64,000 bases of DNA from Bog-473 sp963824195 (GTDB lineage Bacteria; Actinomycetota; Acidimicrobiia; Acidimicrobiales; RAAP-2), in the NCBI GenBank assembly GCA_963824195.1, contig CAWGOJ010000012.1:1-64000 (forward strand). Reading direction: 5' to 3'. The translations under genes were made by a program, and so were the position numbers. Of this stretch, positions 1 through 7,383 are shown piece by piece. Positions within the stretch are counted from its first letter, which is position 1; each line of letters opens with the position of its first letter. The notes beneath the pieces were generated by a model. The model ran no database searches and was not told the origin of the DNA. It was given only the letters and a program-made list of their open reading frames with translations.

Positions 1-94
1 GCCGCCCCAGACTACAGGCCTGCCACATCGATCCCTTGCCCGACCAGCGGAAAGGCTTGCACCGGGCGGGGGGGCGGGGCAGGCTGGACCCCCA

Positions 95-712
95 ATGGAC
101 GACGAGCAGCCGCAGACGGGCATGTCCGCTTCGCTCTCGGTCGTCCGGGCTGCCGTAGTTCTGGCGGTCTTCGTCGTCGCCGTGGCGCTCCTGGTGGACG
201 TCGGGACCCGTCCCAGCGTGAGCAGCGCCCCGAGCAGTGCCCCGACCACCGTGCCGACCACCACGCCCACGACGGCGGGGGCCGGGGCCTCGTCGACGAC
301 CACGACCGCCGGGGCCTCGTCGACGACCACGACCGCCGCCCACGGCCATAAGAAGGGCGCGGCCACGACCACGACCACGACCATCGCCCCCAGCTCGGTC
401 ACCGTCGTGGTGGCCAACGCCACGAGCACCAACGGCCTGGCCGCCCACTACACGACCGTGATCGGCGCCGGCGGCTGGAAGATGGGGACACCGATCGACG
501 CCGCCACTACCGAGGCCACGTCTGCCGTCTACTACGCGTCGGGCTATCAGGAGCCGGCGGCGTCCATCGCCACGACCATCGGCGTGAAGCCGACCCAGGT
601 GCTGCCGCTCACGACCGCCACCCCCGTGAGCGGGGTCACCGGTGTCGACGTCGTCGTGGTCATCGGCGCGGACCTTGCCTCGACGTCTACGACGACGACG
701 GCCTCCTCCTGA
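95..712 (+). CDS. LytR_C-domain membrane-anchored envelope protein
   Basis: The 205-residue product has one hydrophobic segment at about residues 17-36. A long Thr/Ala/Ser-rich low-complexity linker (about 40-98) follows. The C-terminal domain of about 95 residues, beginning VTVVVANATSTNGLA, matches the LytR_C (LytR/CpsA/Psr C-terminal) fold. Such proteins are anchored in the membrane with the domain outside, probably near the cell wall; the precise role is unknown. The catalytic LCP domain is absent, so this is not a wall polymer ligase. The linker contains a duplicated GASSTTTTA block. The stop lies 2 nt before the otsB TTG. The first 94 bases of the window show no recognisable gene. Confidence 0.72.
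   Translation: MDDEQPQTGMSASLSVVRAAVVLAVFVVAVALLVDVGTRPSVSSAPSSAPTTVPTTTPTTAGAGASSTTTTAGASSTTTTAAHGHKKGAATTTTTTIAPSSVTVVVANATSTNGLAAHYTTVIGAGGWKMGTPIDAATTEATSAVYYASGYQEPAASIATTIGVKPTQVLPLTTATPVSGVTGVDVVVVIGADLASTSTTTTASS
284..337 (+). repeat. Two 27-bp tandem units in the linker of the LytR_C protein
   Basis: Two identical adjacent 27-bp units (284-310 and 311-337) each encode GASSTTTTA. They look like slippage-prone expansion of an extracellular linker. Confidence 0.85.
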
Positions 713-714
713 GC

Positions 715-1539
715 TTGCCCGGCGCGGGCGAGGCCGCGGCGCAGCTCCCTAGGCCCTTCTGGCGCATGGCGGCCGAGCCCGCGCATGGCGCGTTGTTCCT
801 CGACTTCGACGGCACCCTCGCTGCCATCGTCGAGGACCCGGCGGAGGCCCGCCCGCTGCCCGGCGTGCCCGCCCTGCTGGCCGAGCTCGCCGGCCCCTTC
901 GCGCTGGTCGCCGTGGTGTCGGGGCGGCCGACTGCCTTCCTCGGCGAGATGCTGGGAGAGCCGGCCGGCGTCACGCTGGCGGGCCTCTACGGCCTGGAGC
1001 GCGCCCTGCACGGTCCCGAGCACGCGTTGTGGCTGGCCGTCATCGACCAGGTCGTGGCGGAGGCGAGGGCCGAGGCCCCCGAGGGCGTCTACGTCGAGCC
1101 CAAGGGGCTCACCATCACGCTGCACTGGCGGCACGCGCCGGAGCGGAGGGACTGGGTGCTCGCCTTCGCCGAGCGCCAGCACGCCCGGCACGGCCTGGCG
1201 GTGCACGAGGGTCGCGCCGAGCGCGAGCTGCGCCCACCGATCGACGTCGACAAGGGGACGGTGGTGCGCCAGCTGGCGGCCGAGCACGCCGGGCAGCTCC
1301 GGTCCGCCGCCGTGTTCGGCGACGACATGGGCGACCTGCCTGCCTTCGCCGCGGTGGGGGAGCTGACCGCGCCCGACGGTCGGCCGCTCGCCGCGGTCAG
1401 GGTGGCGGCCGTCGACGCAGAGAGCCCGCCCGAGGTGGCCGCACGGGCCGACCTGACCGTGCGGGGCGCCGAAGGCGCGGTGGAGCTGCTGCGGGCGCTC
1501 GCCGACGCAGCGGCCGCGGCGTCGAACGCTCAGCCCTGA
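715..1539 (+). CDS. otsB: Trehalose-6-phosphate phosphatase
   Basis: A HAD-superfamily phosphatase of 274 residues (usual OtsB length about 250-270) that removes phosphate from trehalose 6-phosphate in the cytoplasm. HAD motif I is LDFDGTLA (residues 29-36), motif II is the VVSGRP segment, and the metal-binding motif FGDDMGD lies at about 201-207. The longest frame begins at a TTG just after the previous stop. An ATG at 766 would leave about 12 residues before motif I and is a good alternative; neither has a clear Shine-Dalgarno. The 3' end overlaps the convergent otsA gene by 10 bp. With otsA it forms the OtsAB trehalose pathway, although the two genes are on opposite strands. Confidence 0.88.
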   Translation: MPGAGEAAAQLPRPFWRMAAEPAHGALFLDFDGTLAAIVEDPAEARPLPGVPALLAELAGPFALVAVVSGRPTAFLGEMLGEPAGVTLAGLYGLERALHGPEHALWLAVIDQVVAEARAEAPEGVYVEPKGLTITLHWRHAPERRDWVLAFAERQHARHGLAVHEGRAERELRPPIDVDKGTVVRQLAAEHAGQLRSAAVFGDDMGDLPAFAAVGELTAPDGRPLAAVRVAAVDAESPPEVAARADLTVRGAEGAVELLRALADAAAAASNAQP

Positions 1540-2924
1540 GGGGCCGCCGCCGCCAGCTGGTCCGCCCACCAGTCGACTGACGTCCGGGCGCGTACGGCCT
1601 CCCGCAGGGCACCGGCCCGCCGGGCCCGCTCCGGTGCCTCCATCGCCAGCGCCTCGTGAAGGGCCTCGGCCGTCCCCGACACGTCGAAGGGGTTGACCCC
1701 GAGTGCACCGCGGCCGGCCAGGGAGAGCTCCTCCCACGCGCCGGCTTCGTGAGAGAGCACGAGGACCCCGTCGGCCGCGTTGAGCAGCGGGCCTTCTTTG
1801 GCCACGAGGTTCAGCCCGTCGCGCACCGGGTTGATCAGCAGGACGTCGGAGAGGGTGAGCGCGGCCAACGAGCGCGCTCGGTCGTCCTCGACGGACAGGA
1901 GGATCGGCGTCCAGCCGTCCGCCCCGCCCGAGCCGAACATGTGGTTGATCCGCTCGGCGGTGTGCACGACGTCGGCCCCGTAGGCGAGATACTCGGCCAG
2001 CCCCTGCCGGCTTGGATACGCGAAGGCAACGTGCACCACCTCGCCGCGCCACTCGGGGTGCGTCAACAGGAGCTCCTCGAAGGCAAGCATCCCGCGCACG
2101 ATGTTCTTCGACGGCTCCATGCGGTCGGCCCGGGCGATGATGCGGCGGCCAGCCACCTCGGTGCGCAGCGACACGGCCGCCGCCGCGCACCCGGGCGACG
2201 CCGCCTCCTCCTCGAGCACACCGGCGTCGGGCCCGAGAGGCGCGACGAAGGTGCGCGGCGCCTCCCGACCAGCCGCGGCATAGCAGGCCGTGAAGTCGGC
2301 CTCCCACTTGCGGCAGTGGAATCCGCAGGCCGAGTAGCCGGCCATGCCGTCGAGCAGCTCGGCGGCCACGGCATCGGGCAGCACGCCGAGCATCGCGGGG
2401 GCGGCGAAAGGCGTATGCAGGAAGTGCACCGAGCGCAGGTCGGGCCGCCGCTCGGCCAGCATCCGCCCCAGCAGCGAGAAGTGGTAGTCCTGCACGAGCA
2501 CAGTGGCGCCGGCCGCGGCCCGCTCCACCACCACGTCGGCCACGGCCCGGTTATAGGCCCGATAGCCCTCCCAGGCCGCCCGCCAGTACCGGTCGAACCG
2601 GGGCCGGTGCGGCAGGTCGAAGAGGTGATGGTGGCAGTACCACAGCGTCGTGTTGGCGACGACGTCGTAGGCCTGCCGGTAGGTGTCGTCGTCCACCACG
2701 ACAGGGACGAGGTCCAGCCCGTCCTCGGTCATGAGTCCCCGGGCGACCGCTTCGCGGTCGGCCGCCCCCATCGTCACCGAGGCCCACATCGTGCCGCTGC
2801 CGCCGAGGAGTCGGTGCAGCGACGAGGCCAGGCCGCCGCCCGCCGGGACGGGCACGAGCGAGCCGTCGGGACCCGTGCGGAAGGTGAGGGGGCCGCGGTT
2901 CGAGACGACGATGGTGTCGCTCAC
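1530..2924 (-). CDS. otsA: Alpha,alpha-trehalose-phosphate synthase (GT20)
   Basis: A 464-residue glycosyltransferase family 20 enzyme that joins a nucleotide-activated glucose to glucose 6-phosphate to give trehalose 6-phosphate. Visible family signatures are SNRGP near the N-terminus, GGLASSL, VQDYHFSLL, FLHTPF, the RADRMEPSKN segment (VDRLDxxKG equivalent), and RDGLNLVAKE followed by GVLVLSHEAGAWEE. The frame stays open upstream into gpgS, but homology begins at the GTG at 2924 (VSDTIVVSNRGP), 7 nt after the gpgS stop, so gpgS and otsA form one transcription unit. Its end overlaps otsB tail to tail. Confidence 0.9.
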   Translation of the reverse strand: MSDTIVVSNRGPLTFRTGPDGSLVPVPAGGGLASSLHRLLGGSGTMWASVTMGAADREAVARGLMTEDGLDLVPVVVDDDTYRQAYDVVANTTLWYCHHHLFDLPHRPRFDRYWRAAWEGYRAYNRAVADVVVERAAAGATVLVQDYHFSLLGRMLAERRPDLRSVHFLHTPFAAPAMLGVLPDAVAAELLDGMAGYSACGFHCRKWEADFTACYAAAGREAPRTFVAPLGPDAGVLEEEAASPGCAAAAVSLRTEVAGRRIIARADRMEPSKNIVRGMLAFEELLLTHPEWRGEVVHVAFAYPSRQGLAEYLAYGADVVHTAERINHMFGSGGADGWTPILLSVEDDRARSLAALTLSDVLLINPVRDGLNLVAKEGPLLNAADGVLVLSHEAGAWEELSLAGRGALGVNPFDVSGTAEALHEALAMEAPERARRAGALREAVRARTSVDWWADQLAAAAPQG

Positions 2925-2931
2925 GCGCCGC

Positions 2932-3720
2932 TCACCGCCGGTGGGAGCGAGGAGGGGGAACGCGCTCGAGCGCGGCCCGCAGCACGTCGACGGCCTGGGG
3001 GCGCAGCTCGTGCAGCGGCCGGTTGCGGTGGATGCGCTCGCCGAGGTCGACCTGGGCCAGGCGGTCGGGTCCCAGGCTCTGGGCGACGTCGATGAGCAGC
3101 CCGAGCTCGACCCCGTACCCGGGAGCGAACCCGAGCTTCTCGAAGACCCAGCGGTGGGCGGCCGTCTCGCCGGCCAGTGGCTGGCGCACCCACGAGAGCT
3201 CGGGGAAGAGCAGCTCGAGCAGCGGGCGGGCCACCAGCTCGGTGACCCGCCCGCCGCCGGTCGGGTCGCCGTGCAGTGGGCGGGTGTAGAAGCCCTTGAC
3301 CAGCGCCACGTGGTCGGTGGTGAGGAGCGGCCCGAGGAGCCCGGTGACGAAGGCCGGGGTGGTGTTGGCCACGTCCGCATCGAGGAAGGCCACGATGTCG
3401 CCGGTGGAGGCCGCCAGTGCGGCGGCCATGGCCTGGCCCTTGCCACCGCCGCCCGGCCCGACCACGACCCGTGCGCCGGCGTCCCGGGCCTGCTCGGTGG
3501 TGTCGTCGCGCGACCCGTCGTCCAGCACGATCACCTCGTCGACCAGGCCGTTGCCCCCGTGGGCGGCCAGGAACGGCTGCACGACCGCCCGCACGACCGA
3601 GCCCACCGTCGAGCCCTCGTCCCGAGCCGGGATGCACACCGAGACGGTCCGGCCCAGCCGCGCCTTGGCCTCGAGGACCGCGCCGGTGGGGAAGTCGCTG
3701 TGGTGAAAGGTGAGCGCCAC
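2932..3720 (-). CDS. gpgS: Glucosyl-3-phosphoglycerate synthase
   Basis: A GT-A (family GT81) glycosyltransferase of 262 residues that makes glucosyl-3-phosphoglycerate from a nucleotide-glucose and 3-phosphoglycerate, the precursor of glucosylglycerate and of methylglucose lipopolysaccharides. Evidence: N-terminal SVCIPARDE, LDDGSRDDT (about 66-74), the DxD-type FLDADVAN (112-119), and the family signature RVTELVARPLLELLFPEL followed by QPLAGE. It is a little shorter than the mycobacterial enzyme. The GTG start at 3720 has a TTGAAT box 7 nt upstream, which suggests a leaderless mRNA. It is divergent from the SAM-riboswitch unit and co-transcribed with otsA, which points to compatible-solute or storage-glycan metabolism. 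Confidence 0.87.
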   Translation of the reverse strand: MALTFHHSDFPTGAVLEAKARLGRTVSVCIPARDEGSTVGSVVRAVVQPFLAAHGGNGLVDEVIVLDDGSRDDTTEQARDAGARVVVGPGGGGKGQAMAAALAASTGDIVAFLDADVANTTPAFVTGLLGPLLTTDHVALVKGFYTRPLHGDPTGGGRVTELVARPLLELLFPELSWVRQPLAGETAAHRWVFEKLGFAPGYGVELGLLIDVAQSLGPDRLAQVDLGERIHRNRPLHELRPQAVDVLRAALERVPPPRSHRR

Positions 3721-3727
3721 GCCCCCG

Positions 3728-3733
3728 ATTCAA
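3728..3733 (-). promoter_or_regulatory. Candidate -10 box of a leaderless gpgS transcript
   Basis: TTGAAT on the minus strand lies 7 nt upstream of the gpgS GTG, so transcription could begin at or next to the start codon. No convincing -35 is visible. Confidence 0.4.
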
Positions 3734-3747
3734 GCAGCCGCGCTGCG

Positions 3748-3776
3748 TTGAGGTGGCCGGCCGGGCGGGCTACGAT
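3748..3776 (+). promoter_or_regulatory. Promoter of the SAM riboswitch/thrC-like unit
   Basis: TTGAGG (3748-3753) and TACGAT (3771-3776) are separated by 17 nt. The predicted transcription start near 3783 falls right at the 5' edge of the riboswitch aptamer, which supports both calls. Confidence 0.6.
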
Positions 3777-3781
3777 GGTGC

Positions 3782-3867
3782 CATCATCCAGAGCGACTGA
3801 GGGACGGGCCCGTCGACGTCGCGGCAACCAGTGCGAAGCACCTGGTGCCAATGCCCGATCGATGAGG
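3782..3867 (+). promoter_or_regulatory. SAM riboswitch (S-box core, SAM-I/SAM-IV clan)
   Basis: The leader contains the S-box core in order: ATCCAGAG, GAGGGACGGGCCC, GCGGCAACC, then GGTGCCAATGCCC and GATCGATGAG. The P2 arms CGAC and GTCG and a P3 arm formed by CCAGTGC...GCACCTGG can be drawn. No separate P4 hairpin is evident, which is more like SAM-IV or SAM-I/IV variants than a full SAM-I. P1 would pair CATC (about 3784-3787) with GATG (3861-3864). The Shine-Dalgarno GAGGAGG (3864-3870) starts within that 3' strand, 4 nt before the ATG at 3875, so SAM binding should hide the ribosome site. This is translational repression by inference; no terminator is seen. Confidence 0.85.
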
Positions 3868-3874
3868 AGGACCG

Positions 3875-5149
3875 ATGGTCGATTTCGTCACTGGGTTGCG
3901 CTGCCGTGAGTGTCAGCGAGCCTTCCCCGCCGAGGCCCTGCACGTCTGTGACTACTGCTTCGGGCCGCTCGAGGTGGCCTACGACTACGAGCGCATTGCG
4001 GCGACGGTCAGCCGGGAGCGCATCGCGGCGGGCCCCCGCTCCATCTGGCGCTACCGCGACCTGCTCCCGGTCGACGACGAGACGCCCGTCGACCTCGGCG
4101 CCGGCTTCACCCCGCTGGTGCGGGCCGACCGCCTGGCAGCCGAGCTCGGGCTGGGCGAGCTGTGGATCAAGGACGACACCGCCAACCCCACCGGCTCCTT
4201 CAAGGACCGCGTGGTCTCGGTGGCCCTGACCAAGGCGCGCCAGCTCGGCTTCAAGGTGGCTGCCTGCGCCTCGACGGGCAACCTGGCCAACTCGGTGGCA
4301 GCCCATGCGGCGCGGGCCGGCATGGACTCGGTCGTCCTCATCCCCCACGATCTCGAGTCGGCCAAGGTCACCATGACGACCGTCTATGGCGGGACGGTCA
4401 TTGCCGTCGAGGGCACCTACGACGACGTGAACCGCCTGTGCGCCGAGCTGACCAGCGAGCGCCCCAGCTGGGCCTTCGTCAACGTCAACGTGCGCACGTA
4501 CTACGCCGAGGGCTCCAAGACGCTCGCCTTCGAGATCGCCGAGCAGCTTGGCTGGCAAGCGCCGGATCACGTCGTCGTCCCCATCGGGTCGGGCAGCCAG
4601 CTGACCAAGGTGGCCAAGGGGTTCTCCGAGCTCGGCAAAGTCGGGCTCCTGCCCGAGGAGCCCGCCGTCCGGGTTTCGGGCGCCCAGGCCGAGGGGTGCT
4701 CGCCGGTGGCCACGGCGTTCCTCGAGGGCACCGACGCCATCCGGCCGGTCAAGCCCAAGACGATCGCCAAGTCGCTGGCCATCGGCAACCCGGCCGACGG
4801 CTGGTACGCGCTCGAGGTGATGCGCCGTTCCGGTGGCTCGTGCGCCGCGGTCACCGACGACGAGGTGGTCGAGGCCATCGGGCTGTTGGCCCGCACCGAG
4901 GGCATCTTCGCCGAGACCGCAGGCGGGGTGACCATCGCCACGCTGTGCAAGCTGGCCGCCTCGGGCGCCATCCGACCCGACGAGCGGGTGGTGGCCCTGG
5001 TCACCGGTCACGGCCTCAAGACGGTGGAGGCCCTCGCCGGCTCGCCCGGGACCGTCCCGACGGCGACAATCGCCCCCACCCTGGCCGCCTTCGACGCCGC
5101 CCTCGACGCCGAGAGGGACCACCACCACACCGAGGAGCCGGCCCGATGA
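3875..5149 (+). CDS. Threonine-synthase-like PLP enzyme, candidate thiocarboxylate-dependent homocysteine synthase
   Basis: A fold-type II PLP enzyme of 424 residues. The N-terminal zinc ribbon uses C10, C13, C25 and C28. The PLP lysine is K110 in NPTGSFKDR. It aligns with threonine synthase, which acts on O-phospho-L-homoserine, but departs at active-site loops: STGNLANS replaces the usual STGNTSAS, GSGSQLTK replaces GNAGN, and TGHGLK replaces TGNGLK. The stop overlaps the start of a ThiS/MoaD-like carrier (ATGA), and the gene is under a SAM riboswitch. Standard annotation would be threonine synthase (thrC). The context favours a paralogue that uses O-phosphohomoserine and a carrier thiocarboxylate to make homocysteine. 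The fold is sure; the reaction is inference. Confidence 0.82.
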   Translation: MVDFVTGLRCRECQRAFPAEALHVCDYCFGPLEVAYDYERIAATVSRERIAAGPRSIWRYRDLLPVDDETPVDLGAGFTPLVRADRLAAELGLGELWIKDDTANPTGSFKDRVVSVALTKARQLGFKVAACASTGNLANSVAAHAARAGMDSVVLIPHDLESAKVTMTTVYGGTVIAVEGTYDDVNRLCAELTSERPSWAFVNVNVRTYYAEGSKTLAFEIAEQLGWQAPDHVVVPIGSGSQLTKVAKGFSELGKVGLLPEEPAVRVSGAQAEGCSPVATAFLEGTDAIRPVKPKTIAKSLAIGNPADGWYALEVMRRSGGSCAAVTDDEVVEAIGLLARTEGIFAETAGGVTIATLCKLAASGAIRPDERVVALVTGHGLKTVEALAGSPGTVPTATIAPTLAAFDAALDAERDHHHTEEPAR

Positions 5150-5421
5150 GCCTGACCATCCGCATTCCCACACAGCTGCGCACGCTGACGGGCGGCGCCG
5201 GCGAGGTCGATGTCGAGGGGGCCACGGTGGGCGAGGCCCTCAAGGCCCTCGACGCCGCCCACCCTGGCCTGGCCGACCGCCTCTTCGACGAGTCGGGCAA
5301 CCTGCGCCGCTTCGTCAACGTGTTCCTGGCCGACGAGGACGTCCGTTTCCTCGACGGCCTGGGCACGCCCGTCTCCCCTGGCCAGACGCTCTCCATCGTC
5401 CCGGCGGTCGCCGGCGGCTGA
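5146..5421 (+). CDS. ThiS/MoaD-like sulfur carrier protein
   Basis: A 91-residue beta-grasp protein (MSLTIRIPTQLR...) ending in VAGG, the C-terminal Gly-Gly that an E1-like enzyme adenylates and converts to a thiocarboxylate in ThiS, MoaD and CysO. The length matches CysO (about 93 residues) better than ThiS (about 66). Its ATG overlaps the stop of the ThrC-like gene, so the two are translationally coupled. This resembles the CysO-CysM pairing of mycobacteria, where the carrier feeds sulfur to a PLP enzyme. No E1-like activating enzyme or JAMM peptidase (Mec) is in the window. A role in molybdopterin or thiamine is possible but not supported by neighbours. Confidence 0.8.
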   Translation: MSLTIRIPTQLRTLTGGAGEVDVEGATVGEALKALDAAHPGLADRLFDESGNLRRFVNVFLADEDVRFLDGLGTPVSPGQTLSIVPAVAGG

Positions 5422-5475
5422 CCGGTCCCCGCCAGGGTCGCGGCGGGGCGGGTGTCTTCTGGCACTGTAAACAAT

Positions 5476-5505
5476 CCGGTGGAGAGTTTTCGAAAAGCTC
5501 ACCGG
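5476..5505 (+). other. Hairpin between sulfur-carrier gene and groEL
   Basis: CCGGTG (5476-5481) pairs with CACCGG (5500-5505), and the loop side contains AGTTTT and AAAAGCT that extend the pairing. No T-run follows, so it is not a standard intrinsic terminator. It may end the upstream transcript with Rho or lie in the groEL upstream region. Confidence 0.4.
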
Positions 5506-5551
5506 CGGAGACGGCCCGCCCTTGCGCTGGCGGCTGGGAGGTGGTTTGCTA

Positions 5552-5578
5552 TTAGCACTCACATGACGAGAGTGCTAA
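5552..5578 (+). promoter_or_regulatory. CIRCE operator (HrcA binding site)
   Basis: A perfect TTAGCACTC - 9 nt - GAGTGCTAA inverted repeat lies 16 nt before the groEL start. CIRCE is bound by the repressor HrcA, which loses activity on heat stress. A TATTAG box at 5550-5555 overlaps its left arm. Confidence 0.97.
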
Positions 5579-5594
5579 TGGAGGAATAACCCAG

Positions 5595-7214
5595 ATGGCC
5601 AAGATCATCGCCTTCCAGGAGGACGCCCGCCGCGGCCTGGAGACCGGCATGAACAAGCTGGCGGACGCGGTACGCGTCACCCTCGGCCCCAAGGGCCGCA
5701 ACGTGGTGCTCGACAAGAAGTGGGGCGCCCCGACGATCACCAACGACGGCGTGTCGATCGCCAAGGAGATCGACCTCGAGGACCCCTTCGAGAGGATCGG
5801 CGCCGAGCTGGTCAAGGAAGTGGCCAAGAAGACCGACGACGTGGCCGGTGACGGCACGACCACGGCCACCGTGCTGGCCTGGGCCATGGTCCACGAGGGC
5901 CTGCGCAACGTGGCCGCCGGGGCCAACCCCATGTCGCTCAAGCGGGGCATCGAGGCCGCCGTCGAGACGGCGGTGGGCGCCATTCACGGCATCGCCAAGG
6001 AGACCGAGTCCAAGGCCCAGATCGCCCAGGTGGCCTCCATCTCCGCCGCCGACACCGAGATCGGCGAGATGATCTCCGAGGCCATCGACAAGGTTGGCCG
6101 CGATGGCGTCATCACCGTCGAGGAGTCCCAGACCTTCGGCATGGACATGGACCTGGTCGAAGGCATGCGCTTCGACAAGGGCTACATCGCCCCCTACTTC
6201 GTGACCGACCCCGAGCGGATGGAGGCCGTCCTCGAGGACGCCAACATCCTCCTGGTGGGCTCGAAGATCACCGCCGTGCGCGACCTGCTGCCGGTGCTCG
6301 AGAAGGTCATGCAGAGCGGCAAGCCGCTCCTGATCATCGCCGAGGACGTCGAGGGCGAGGCCCTGGCCACCCTCGTGGTCAACAAGATCCGCGGCACCTT
6401 CCGCTCGGTGGCCGTCAAGGCTCCCGGCTTCGGCGAGCGCCGCAAGGCCATGCTCCAGGACATCGCCATCCTCACCGGCGGCCAGGTCGTCACCGAGGAG
6501 GTCGGCCTCAAGCTGGAGAACGTGACCCTCGACCTGCTGGGATCGGCTCGCAAGATCGTCGTCACCAAGGACGAGACGACCATCGTCGAGGGCGCCGGAT
6601 CGGAGAGCGACATCAAGGGCCGGATCAACCAGATCAAGACCGAGATCGAGAACACCGACTCGGACTACGACCGGGAGAAGCTCCAGGAGCGCCTGGCCAA
6701 GCTGTCCGGCGGGGTCGCCGTGATCAAGGTCGGTGCCGCCACCGAGGTCGAGCTCAAGGAGAAGAAGCACCGGATTGAGGACGCCGTCTCGACGACGAAG
6801 GCCGCCATTGAGGAGGGCGTGGTGCCGGGCGGCGGGGTCGCCTTGCTGCGGGCCCAGACCGCCATCCTCGAGACCGCCGAGAAGCTCGAGGGCGACGAGT
6901 CCACCGGAGCCCGCATCGTGGCCCGGGCCGTGGAGGAGCCGCTGAAGCAGATCGCGGTCAACGCCGGGCTCGAGGGCGGGGTCATCATCGAGAAGGTGCG
7001 CAACCTCAAGGGTGCCCACGGCCTCAACGCCGCCACCGGCGAGTACGAGGACCTCTTCAAATCCGGTGTCATCGACGCCGCCAAGGTGACCCGCTCGGCC
7101 CTGCAGAACGCCGCGTCCATCGCGGCGTTGTTCCTGACCACCGAGGCCGTCATCGTCGACAAGCCCGAGGAAGATGCATCCGGCATGCCCGGCGGCGGCA
7201 TGGACGACTTCTAG
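5595..7214 (+). CDS. groEL: 60-kDa chaperonin GroEL (GroEL2 type)
   Basis: A 539-residue chaperonin subunit that folds proteins in the tetradecameric double ring with GroES and ATP. It carries the GroEL signatures VTLGPKGRNVVL, the ATP-site DGTTTATVLA, and VPGGGVALLR. The C-tail is the short GMPGGGMDDF rather than a His-rich tail, as in the actinobacterial GroEL2. The start ATG follows GGAGGAA. No groES is adjacent, so this is the separately located copy usual in actinobacteria. Regulation is by the CIRCE element directly upstream. Expression probably stops at the strong hairpin at 7301-7340. Confidence 0.97.
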   Translation: MAKIIAFQEDARRGLETGMNKLADAVRVTLGPKGRNVVLDKKWGAPTITNDGVSIAKEIDLEDPFERIGAELVKEVAKKTDDVAGDGTTTATVLAWAMVHEGLRNVAAGANPMSLKRGIEAAVETAVGAIHGIAKETESKAQIAQVASISAADTEIGEMISEAIDKVGRDGVITVEESQTFGMDMDLVEGMRFDKGYIAPYFVTDPERMEAVLEDANILLVGSKITAVRDLLPVLEKVMQSGKPLLIIAEDVEGEALATLVVNKIRGTFRSVAVKAPGFGERRKAMLQDIAILTGGQVVTEEVGLKLENVTLDLLGSARKIVVTKDETTIVEGAGSESDIKGRINQIKTEIENTDSDYDREKLQERLAKLSGGVAVIKVGAATEVELKEKKHRIEDAVSTTKAAIEEGVVPGGGVALLRAQTAILETAEKLEGDESTGARIVARAVEEPLKQIAVNAGLEGGVIIEKVRNLKGAHGLNAATGEYEDLFKSGVIDAAKVTRSALQNAASIAALFLTTEAVIVDKPEEDASGMPGGGMDDF

Positions 7215-7300
7215 ACGCCGTCGCTCCTGTCACCCGGATGCCACGGCGCTGCAACAGTCCGGGGTGACACTGGGAGGGCCTCACCCCCAACCGAGGCTGA

Positions 7301-7340
7301 ACGATGCGCCCGGCCATTTGGCCGGGCGCATCGTGTTTTT
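7301..7340 (+). terminator. Rho-independent terminator downstream of groEL
   Basis: A perfect 15-bp stem (7301-7315 with 7320-7334) closed by an ATTT loop is followed by GTTTTT. It is the strongest intrinsic terminator in the window. Confidence 0.93.
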
Positions 7341-7383
7341 CCGCCCGGGTCCGACCAGCACCGGGCTTCTCTACACTGACGGC

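Noticed and set aside
2925..3446. Upstream extension of otsA through gpgS
   Set aside because: The frame is open but encodes Arg/Pro/Ser-rich sequence, while gpgS homology covers the same DNA in another frame. The otsA family start matches the GTG at 2924.
3875..5149. Plain annotation as threonine synthase
   Set aside because: Not excluded, but the active-site changes, SAM riboswitch and coupled sulfur carrier make it a weaker reading; kept as the alternative in the entry.
5559..7019. Long open frame antisense to groEL
   Set aside because: It mirrors codon-position bias of a high-GC gene, has low-complexity composition, and the sense protein is unmistakable GroEL.
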